Source: Pseudomonas congelans (GTDB taxonomy: Bacteria > Pseudomonadota > Gammaproteobacteria > Pseudomonadales > Pseudomonadaceae). From it: a stretch of 64,000 nucleotides of DNA. Made by a program: the position numbers and the translations under genes. Positions within the stretch are counted from its first letter, which is position 1. Every line of letters starts with the position of its first letter. Under the pieces are notes generated by a model. It did not search any database. It was not told the DNA's origin and worked only from the letters and a program-made list of their open reading frames with translations. Location: the NCBI RefSeq assembly GCF_900103225.1, contig NZ_FNJH01000008.1:62001-126000 (forward strand), given 5' to 3'. Shown here in pieces: positions 58,436 to 64,000 of the stretch.

Positions 58436-59047
58436 TCAGGCGGCGACAGGTACGCCACTGTGAAAGCGGAACTCTTCGTCAGGACTTTCGATCAGTTCAC
58501 GCTCGGCCAGACGGATCTCCTCGATCTTGGCATCGACATCCGCCTTGTCGCCGTAGCTGTACGCCAGCTTGAGGTAGTCCTGAAAGTGTCGCGCTTCGGA
58601 CTTCAGCAGACCGCCATAGAATTTGGCCAGTTCTTCGTCCAGATGCGGCACCAGCGCCGCGAAGCGCTCGCAGGAACGAGCCTCGACGATGGCACCGACG
58701 ATCAGCGCGTCGGTCAGCCGGTAGGGGTTGTGATTGCGCACCAGCTTGCGCAGCGCCCCGGCGTACCGGGCCGAGCTGATGTTGGCCATGGGGATCTGGC
58801 GCTTTCTGATAATGCTGATGACCTGCTCGAAATGGCGCAGCTCTTCCCGGGCCAGACGTGACATCTTGCTCAACAGGTCGAACTTGTCGTTGTACTGAAA
58901 CATGAACTGAAACGCTGCCCCGGCGGCCTTCTTCTCGTTGTTCGCATGGTCGATCAGCAGGATGTCCAGATTGCTCAGTGCGGCCTGGACCCAGCTGTCA
59001 GGGGTGCGGCAAAGCAGGAAGGCTTCGATTTCAGGGATCGGGTACAT
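58436..59047 (-). CDS. miaE: tRNA 2-methylthio-N6-isopentenyladenosine hydroxylase
   Basis: Oxygen-dependent diiron enzyme that hydroxylates ms2i6A at tRNA position 37, 203 aa. Ferritin-like helices with iron ligands in HANNEKKAAG, REELRHFEQV (ExxH), VEARSCERFA and KSEARHFQDYLKLAY (ExxH). The start MYPIPEIEAFL (59047) fits the family; the longer frame to 59113 was rejected. It is on the same strand as the DUF1289 gene upstream, 84 bp apart. Confidence 0.94.
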   Translation of the reverse strand: MYPIPEIEAFLLCRTPDSWVQAALSNLDILLIDHANNEKKAAGAAFQFMFQYNDKFDLLSKMSRLAREELRHFEQVISIIRKRQIPMANISSARYAGALRKLVRNHNPYRLTDALIVGAIVEARSCERFAALVPHLDEELAKFYGGLLKSEARHFQDYLKLAYSYGDKADVDAKIEEIRLAERELIESPDEEFRFHSGVPVAA

Positions 59048-59131
59048 AGGCTCACAGAATGACGGAGAGGCACGGCCGGGCATTATACGAGGAGCAACGA
59101 TGCCTCGCGACACAAAAGCATGCCGGAGTTG

Positions 59132-59602
59132 TCAGGCGCCGAATGCGTCGCGCAGAAAGCCTGGCGCGATATAGCGCTGATAGTGCGCCTCGGACAGCAG
59201 GAAAAACTCGCGGTCGATCGCATCGCGCAGCTCCGGCAGCGTCCAGTCGCGGAACTCCGGCAACAGCACGAAACCGTAGGCCTCGACCTGGCTGATCACC
59301 CGCGCGCCACGGGCGATCAACTGGTAAGCCCAGCAATATTCGGACTGGTGCGGCACAAAACGGATCTTGCGCTGGGTGAGCTGCGCACGCAGCTTGTCGG
59401 CATCGAAGACTTCGAGCTTGGCAGTCATCACCTGGACCAGCAGTTGCTCCAGACGCAGCCAGACCGCTCTTTTTTCATCTTCGTTATAGCCGTTCCAGTG
59501 AATGACCTCGTGGTGGAACCGCTTGCAGCCACGGCACACCAGATCCCCGTAAACAGTGGAGCAAAGGCCGACGCAGGGGGTTTTGATAATGTAATCGGGC
59601 AT
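59132..59602 (-). CDS. DUF1289 domain protein
   Basis: 156 aa. The N-terminal half has the DUF1289 pattern of four Cys in KTPCVGLC and GDLVCRGCKRFHHEVIHWN, probably a small metal-binding module. The C-terminal half (about 60-150) is soluble and unassigned. Function is unknown. It neighbours miaE, which may hint at a tRNA or redox link, but this is only context. Confidence 0.82.
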   Translation of the reverse strand: MPDYIIKTPCVGLCSTVYGDLVCRGCKRFHHEVIHWNGYNEDEKRAVWLRLEQLLVQVMTAKLEVFDADKLRAQLTQRKIRFVPHQSEYCWAYQLIARGARVISQVEAYGFVLLPEFRDWTLPELRDAIDREFFLLSEAHYQRYIAPGFLRDAFGA

Positions 59603-59701
59603 GTCAGGCAGGACTGGGGAAGGCGAAACAAGGGCTCATGTTAGCCCTTTGTCTAAGCAAGTTCACCCCCGAAGATGTAGGGGCTAACTTACCTTCGGCA
59701 A

Positions 59702-59725
59702 AGTTTTGGCGTAGAATCAGCGAGC
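59702..59725 (+). promoter_or_regulatory. Probable acnB promoter (-10 region)
   Basis: TTACCT (about 59690-59695), 17-bp spacer, TAGAAT (59713-59718). It would start a leader of about 280 nt before acnB. Confidence 0.5.
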
Positions 59726-59749
59726 CTTTTAAGGCGCCAATGTCCGTTG

Positions 59750-59933
59750 GAAGCTGTTTTCAAAGCGTCACGAGCACAGTCAAGTTAATCCCGCAGTGCG
59801 GCGTCGACAGGCCATTCCCTCATCACGAATGGCCGTGTCGACCGCCACTCCCCCCGCCCTGCAGGCGTAAAACTTTGAAAACAGCTTCTGTTAGGAATCA
59901 CCGATACCCTGCCAACAAGGCTCAATAAGCCTT
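59750..59933 (+). ncRNA. Structured acnB leader (5' untranslated region)
   Basis: Three nested or consecutive elements: a 16-bp perfect inverted repeat GAAGCTGTTTTCAAAG (59750-59765) with 59873-59888; inside it a hairpin of 15 bp (59803-59817 with 59827-59842, one bulge); and a 7-bp hairpin CAAGGCT/AGCCTTG (about 59914-59933). It lies between the promoter and the GTG start. It could be a cis-acting RNA, or a small inverted-repeat element that has inserted in the leader. Confidence 0.6.
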
Positions 59934-60004
59934 GCGTGGGTACGGGCGATTTCTGGATGAGCGTCCCGGACACCCATTTGGGACCACTGATGAGGGTTAA
60001 TACT

Positions 60005-62605
60005 GTGCTTGAAGCCTACCGTAAACATATCGAAGAGCGTGCCGCCCAGGGCATCGTGCCCCAGCCGCTTAACGCCGAACAAACTGCAGGCCTGGTCGAG
60101 CTGCTGAAGAATCCCCCGGCTGGCGAAGAAGCTTTCCTTGTCGATCTGATCACCAATCGCGTTCCGCCAGGCGTTGACGAAGCTGCCTACGTCAAGGCCG
60201 GTTTCCTGTCTGCCCTGGCCAAGGGCGAAGCCACTTCTCCCCTGATCGACAAAAAACGCGCCACCGAACTGCTCGGCACCATGCAGGGTGGCTACAACAT
60301 CGTCACCCTGGTTGAACTGCTCGACGACGCCACCCTCGCGCCGGTCGCTGCCGAACAACTCAAGCACACCCTGCTGATGTTCGACGCCTTCCACGACGTG
60401 GCGGAAAAAGCCAAGAACGGCAATGCCCACGCCAAGGCTGTCCTGCAGTCCTGGGCTGATGGCGAGTGGTTCAAGAAGCGCCCGACACTGGCCGACAAGA
60501 TCAGCCTGCGCGTCTTCAAGGTCACCGGCGAAACCAACACCGACGACCTGTCCCCTGCCCCTGATGCCTGGTCGCGTCCAGACATCCCGCTGCACGCACT
60601 GGCCATGCTGAAAATGGCCCGTGAAGGCATCGTTCCTGACGTTCAGGGCTCCATCGGCCCGATGAAGCAGATCGAAGAAATGCGCGGTCAGGGCTTCCCG
60701 ATTGCCTACGTCGGTGACGTGGTCGGTACGGGTTCATCGCGTAAATCGGCAACCAACTCGGTACTCTGGTTCTTCGGCGACGACGTCCCTTACGTCCCGA
60801 ACAAGCGTGCCGGCGGTTTCTGCTTCGGCAGCAAAATTGCTCCGATCTTCTACAACACCATGGAAGATGCCGGCGCTCTGCCAATCGAATTCGATGTCTC
60901 GAACATCAACATGGGTGACGTGATCGACGTCTATCCCTACGCCGGCAAGGTCTGCAAGCACGACAGCGACGAAGTCATCACCACCTTCGAAATGAAGACT
61001 CCGGTACTGCTCGACGAGGTCCGCGCTGGCGGCCGTATTCCACTGATCATTGGCCGTGGCCTGACCAGCAAGGCTCGCGCCGAACTGGGCCTGCCGGAGT
61101 TCGACCTGTTCAAGACCCCTGACCAGCCAGCCGAAAGCACCAAGGGCTATACCCTTGCGCAGAAGATGGTCGGCAAGGCGTGCGGCGTAGCAGGCGTTCG
61201 TCCGGGCACCTACTGCGAACCGAAGATGACCACTGTCGGCTCCCAGGACACCACTGGCCCGATGACTCGCGACGAACTGAAAGACCTGGCGTGCCTGGGC
61301 TTCTCGACCGACCTGGTCATGCAGTCGTTCTGCCACACCGCGGCCTATCCGAAGCCTATCGACGTCAAGACGCATCACACGCTGCCTGACTTCATCATGA
61401 CCCGTGGCGGCGTTTCCCTGCGTCCGGGCGACGGCATCATCCACAGCTGGCTGAACCGCATGCTGCTGCCGGACACCGTCGGCACCGGTGGCGACTCGCA
61501 CACCCGCTTCCCGATCGGCATCTCCTTCCCGGCCGGTTCCGGTCTGGTCGCGTTCGCTGCTGCAACGGGCGTCATGCCGCTGGACATGCCTGAATCGATC
61601 CTGGTTCGCTTCAAGGGCAAGATGCAACCCGGCATCACCCTGCGCGATCTGGTTCACGCCATTCCTTACTACGCAATTCAGGCTGGCCTGCTGACCGTAG
61701 AGAAGAAAGGCAAGAAGAACGCGTTCTCCGGTCGCATCCTGGAGATCGAAGGCCTCGACAACCTGAGCATCGAACAGGCTTTCGAGCTGTCTGACGCCTC
61801 TGCCGAACGTTCGGCTGCCGGTTGCACCATCAAGCTGGCCAAAGAGCCAATCATCGAATACCTGAATTCGAACATCACCCTGCTGCGCTGGATGATCGAA
61901 CAGGGCTACGGTGATCCTCGCACCCTGGAGCGTCGTGCTCAGGCGATGGAAGCCTGGGTTGCCAACCCGGAGCTGCTGGAAGCCGACAAGGATGCCGAAT
62001 ACGCCGAAATCATCGAAATCGATCTGGCCGACGTCAAAGAGCCTGTGCTCTGCGCGCCGAACGACCCGGACGATGCACGCCTGCTGTCTTCGGTACAGGG
62101 CGAGAAGATCGACGAAGTGTTCATCGGTTCCTGCATGACCAACATCGGCCACTTCCGCGCTGCGGGCAAGTTGCTGGATCAGGTCAAGGGCCAGCTGCCT
62201 ACGCGTCTGTGGCTGTCGCCGCCTACCAAGATGGACGCTCACCAGCTGACCGAAGAAGGCTACTACGGCATCTACGGCAAGGCTGGCGCACGTATGGAAA
62301 TGCCGGGCTGCTCGCTGTGCATGGGTAACCAGGCACGCGTGGAACCGAACTCGACCGTGGTGTCGACGTCGACCCGTAACTTCCCGAACCGTCTGGGTGA
62401 CGGCGCGAACGTCTACCTGGCCTCGGCCGAGCTGGCGTCCGTTGCTTCGATTCTGGGTCGCCTGCCGACCGTTGAAGAGTATATGGGTTACGCCAACCAG
62501 ATCGACACCATGGCAGCGGACGTGTACCGCTACCTGAGCTTCGATCAGATCGCCGAGTTCCGTGAAGCCGCTGCGAACGCCAACATCCCGGCCGTTCAAG
62601 TCTAA
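60005..62605 (+). CDS. acnB: Aconitate hydratase B
   Basis: TCA-cycle iron-sulphur enzyme interconverting citrate and isocitrate, 866 aa, the normal AcnB length. Helical HEAT-like N-domain (VLEAYRKHIEERAAQG start), swivelling domain, then the [4Fe-4S] cysteines in VMQSFCHTAAYPK, IGSCMTNIGHFRAAGK and MPGCSLCMGNQARV. It begins with GTG after GAGG; the frame extends to 59936, but those 23 codons are part of the leader. PrrF-type iron control is known for acnB in P. aeruginosa. Confidence 0.96.
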   Translation: MLEAYRKHIEERAAQGIVPQPLNAEQTAGLVELLKNPPAGEEAFLVDLITNRVPPGVDEAAYVKAGFLSALAKGEATSPLIDKKRATELLGTMQGGYNIVTLVELLDDATLAPVAAEQLKHTLLMFDAFHDVAEKAKNGNAHAKAVLQSWADGEWFKKRPTLADKISLRVFKVTGETNTDDLSPAPDAWSRPDIPLHALAMLKMAREGIVPDVQGSIGPMKQIEEMRGQGFPIAYVGDVVGTGSSRKSATNSVLWFFGDDVPYVPNKRAGGFCFGSKIAPIFYNTMEDAGALPIEFDVSNINMGDVIDVYPYAGKVCKHDSDEVITTFEMKTPVLLDEVRAGGRIPLIIGRGLTSKARAELGLPEFDLFKTPDQPAESTKGYTLAQKMVGKACGVAGVRPGTYCEPKMTTVGSQDTTGPMTRDELKDLACLGFSTDLVMQSFCHTAAYPKPIDVKTHHTLPDFIMTRGGVSLRPGDGIIHSWLNRMLLPDTVGTGGDSHTRFPIGISFPAGSGLVAFAAATGVMPLDMPESILVRFKGKMQPGITLRDLVHAIPYYAIQAGLLTVEKKGKKNAFSGRILEIEGLDNLSIEQAFELSDASAERSAAGCTIKLAKEPIIEYLNSNITLLRWMIEQGYGDPRTLERRAQAMEAWVANPELLEADKDAEYAEIIEIDLADVKEPVLCAPNDPDDARLLSSVQGEKIDEVFIGSCMTNIGHFRAAGKLLDQVKGQLPTRLWLSPPTKMDAHQLTEEGYYGIYGKAGARMEMPGCSLCMGNQARVEPNSTVVSTSTRNFPNRLGDGANVYLASAELASVASILGRLPTVEEYMGYANQIDTMAADVYRYLSFDQIAEFREAAANANIPAVQV

Positions 62606-62627
62606 GCACGAAAGCTAGCAGCAAAAG

Positions 62628-62656
62628 AACCCCATCCTCGTGATGGGGTTTTTTTT
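62628..62656 (+). terminator. Terminator after acnB
   Basis: 9-bp stem AACCCCATC/GATGGGGTT (62628-62650) followed by TTTTTT. Confidence 0.9.
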
Positions 62657-62717
62657 GCCCTCACTCGACCTCGTACATATATTTTTCACATTCACATGGC
62701 TATAGTGGCGGCCCTTG

Positions 62718-62880
62718 TTGGGGAGTAGCCTGCTCTTGACTCCGGTCACAGAGCGTTCGTATCAACATTCTCGGCAGCATGCCGTGGTGCGAACACCTTC
62801 TGGTTGGCGAGACCAACGATGCATCCATGCCTAAAGTCGGGCGTGTGGCTGCGTCGTTGACTCATAGCCCGACTGGATAT
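62718..62880 (+). ncRNA. yybP-ykoY manganese riboswitch (mntP leader)
   Basis: The hallmark GGGGAGTAGCC (62720-62730) and the second conserved strand GTATCAACA (62759-62767), in the leader of an MntP manganese exporter, fit the yybP-ykoY family, which turns on in high Mn. A -10 TATAGT is at 62701-62706. Just before the GTG is a further 8-bp hairpin AGTCGGGC/GCCCGACT that could gate the ribosome site. Confidence 0.85.
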
Positions 62881-62884
62881 AACC

Positions 62885-63457
62885 GTGAACCCGATTTCCC
62901 TCCTCTTTCTCGCGCTTGCCATGTCCACGGACGCTTTTGCTGCGGCCCTTGGTAAAGGAGCAAGCCTGCATAAACCGCGCTTTCTCGAAGCGTTGCGCAC
63001 GGGCCTCATATTCGGCGCCATCGAAACCATCACTCCGGTCATCGGCTGGGGCATCGGCCAAGTGGCTGCGCGTTTTGCCGAGAGCTGGGACCACTGGATC
63101 GCCTTCACGCTGTTGCTGGTGCTCGGCCTGCACATGATCTACAACGGCATCAAGCACGACGATGACGAAGAGCAGGAAAAGCCGGGGCAGCATTCTTTCT
63201 GGATTCTCGCCGTCACCGCATTTGCCACCAGTATCGATGCACTGGCGGTCGGCGTAGGTCTGGCATTTGTCGACGTCAATATCGTGGTTGCCGCCCTGGC
63301 CATTGGCCTCGCGACTACTGTCATGGTCACTATCGGCGTGATGCTGGGCCGGGTACTGGGTTCGATGGTCGGCAAACGCGCTGAAATCGTTGGCGGTATC
63401 GTGTTGATCGTGGTGGGTGCGACGATTCTTTACGAGCACCTGTCGGCGGCGCAGTAA
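62885..63457 (+). CDS. mntP: Manganese efflux pump MntP
   Basis: Inner-membrane Mn(II) exporter, 190 aa, six helices. Family motifs with acidic membrane residues: ALAMSTDAFAAALGKG and TAFATSIDALAVGVGLAF, an internal repeat. A charged central loop (KHDDDEEQEKPGQ) separates the halves. GTG start, shortly after the riboswitch hairpin. The riboswitch and the pump form a Mn-homeostasis unit. Confidence 0.95.
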   Translation: MNPISLLFLALAMSTDAFAAALGKGASLHKPRFLEALRTGLIFGAIETITPVIGWGIGQVAARFAESWDHWIAFTLLLVLGLHMIYNGIKHDDDEEQEKPGQHSFWILAVTAFATSIDALAVGVGLAFVDVNIVVAALAIGLATTVMVTIGVMLGRVLGSMVGKRAEIVGGIVLIVVGATILYEHLSAAQ

Positions 63458-63483
63458 TCGGCTGATCGAACGTATCAGGCAGG

Positions 63484-63519
63484 CACAAAAAAACCCGCAT
63501 CTTTCGATGCGGGTTTTTT
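63484..63519. terminator. Bidirectional terminator, mntP / gdhB
   Basis: 11-bp stem AAACCCGCATC/GATGCGGGTTT (63491-63516) with A-run on the left and T-run on the right, serving both convergent genes. Confidence 0.9.
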
Positions 63520-63544
63520 ATGGGTACAGCCTTTTACAGCACGC

Positions 63545-64000
63545 TTACACGGTAATGCCCTGCCCGCTCATGGCCAGGTCCAGCAGCTCGCGGTTGGCAA
63601 CGGCGTACATCGCGTAATCCGTGCCGCTTGCCGCACGCAGCTCGACCAGCATGGCACGCCAGCGCTCGACCATCAGCGTGTGCTGTTCCAGCCACAGGGC
63701 CAGACGCGCGTCGATTTCCGAAGGACCATCGGCCATCTGCAGAACCGATACGGTGATCGCCCGCTGTTGCCAGTCGACATCGTCACGGAACGCTTCACGC
63801 GCCAGAGCCTGCCAGTTGTTTTCCACCGGCAGACTGCTGATCTGCTGCAGGTACCAGGTAATGTCCAGCGCGCTGCCGACGGCGAAGTACGCCTTGGCGA
63901 CGTCGGCAGCGTTCTGCCCGGTGACGTCGGAGGCTTCGATGATCGGCAACAGCGTATACAGATGCGTCGTACCGGCGACCATGCGCGCCAGCAATTCCGG
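63545..64000 (-). CDS. gdhB: NAD-specific glutamate dehydrogenase, C-terminal end (runs off window)
   Basis: The last 151 or so residues of the very large (about 1600 aa) NAD-dependent glutamate dehydrogenase, which deaminates glutamate to 2-oxoglutarate. The open frame continues past the right edge. The end LLARMVAGTTHLYTLLPIIE, ALDITWYLQQISSLPVENNW and FRDDVDWQQRAITV matches the helical tail of this family. A different product cannot be excluded from so short a piece. Confidence 0.75.
   Translation of the reverse strand, partial: PELLARMVAGTTHLYTLLPIIEASDVTGQNAADVAKAYFAVGSALDITWYLQQISSLPVENNWQALAREAFRDDVDWQQRAITVSVLQMADGPSEIDARLALWLEQHTLMVERWRAMLVELRAASGTDYAMYAVANRELLDLAMSGQGITV

Noticed and set aside
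59741..59928. Small ATG-started open frame in the acnB leader (62 codons)
   Set aside because: It has no ribosome site, runs through the inverted-repeat structure and has an unlikely Pro/Cys/Arg composition. A structured leader explains it better.
60734..62599. 621-codon minus-strand frame opposite acnB
   Set aside because: Antisense shadow of a certain gene.

Overview
The window is about 64 kb of chromosome from a Pseudomonas, most likely of the P. syringae group. The evidence is the high-GC coding style, the conserved Pseudomonas gene order (dnaQ-rnhA-methyltransferase-gloB-mltD-peptide ABC transporter-fabI-ppiD-hupB-lon-clpX-clpP-tig-tRNAs-folD), and short REP palindromes and a larger dispersed repeat of the kind typical of P. 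syringae. No species call is possible without a database comparison. No insertion sequence, prophage, integrase or CRISPR array was found.

Layout. 0-11 kb: the 3' part of a chemoreceptor gene, an aldo/keto reductase, a CorA-type (ZntB-like) metal transporter, a PiT phosphate transporter, a repeat-rich gap, an EmrAB-like efflux pair, and a two-gene acyl-CoA unit (3-hydroxyisobutyryl-CoA hydrolase-like plus acyl-CoA dehydrogenase) fitting valine/branched-chain degradation. 11-17 kb: a 1737-residue toxin-like protein on the minus strand, with a C-terminal zinc-protease motif. It is the main accessory gene of the window. 17-21 kb: FMN reductase, a 71-aa orphan, a GNAT acetyltransferase, dnaQ, rnhA, a methyltransferase and divergent gloB. 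21-31 kb: mltD, then a five-gene peptide ABC transporter (YejABEF/Npp type) with two tandem binding proteins, then fabI.

31-40 kb: the protein-quality-control block on the minus strand (tig, clpP, clpX, lon, hupB, ppiD). lon has a readable sigma-32 promoter, hupB a near-consensus sigma-70 promoter, and the 3' region of hupB carries a tRNA-like element. 40-42 kb: tRNA-Arg(TCT), tRNA-His(GTG) and tRNA-Leu(TAG), then folD. 42-50 kb: a six-gene polyol-type ABC transporter operon with the GlpSTPQUV layout, divergent from a sigma-54 activator. The intergenic region has a near-perfect -24/-12 promoter and seven TGAACA-type repeats.

50-64 kb: cysS and glnS on the minus strand; ppiB and lpxH on the plus strand; a repeat-rich gap; a marR-emrA-emrB efflux operon whose promoter has two identical 12-bp palindromes placed to block RNA polymerase; miaE; a DUF1289 protein; acnB with a long, strongly structured leader; mntP behind a yybP-ykoY manganese riboswitch; and the C-terminal end of NAD-glutamate dehydrogenase running off the window.

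Most genes are core housekeeping. The points deserving follow-up are the large metalloprotease-toxin gene, the sigma-54/TGAACA control region, the acnB leader, the three-way-junction repeat near 5.45 kb, the MarR operator-promoter and the tRNA-like element after hupB.
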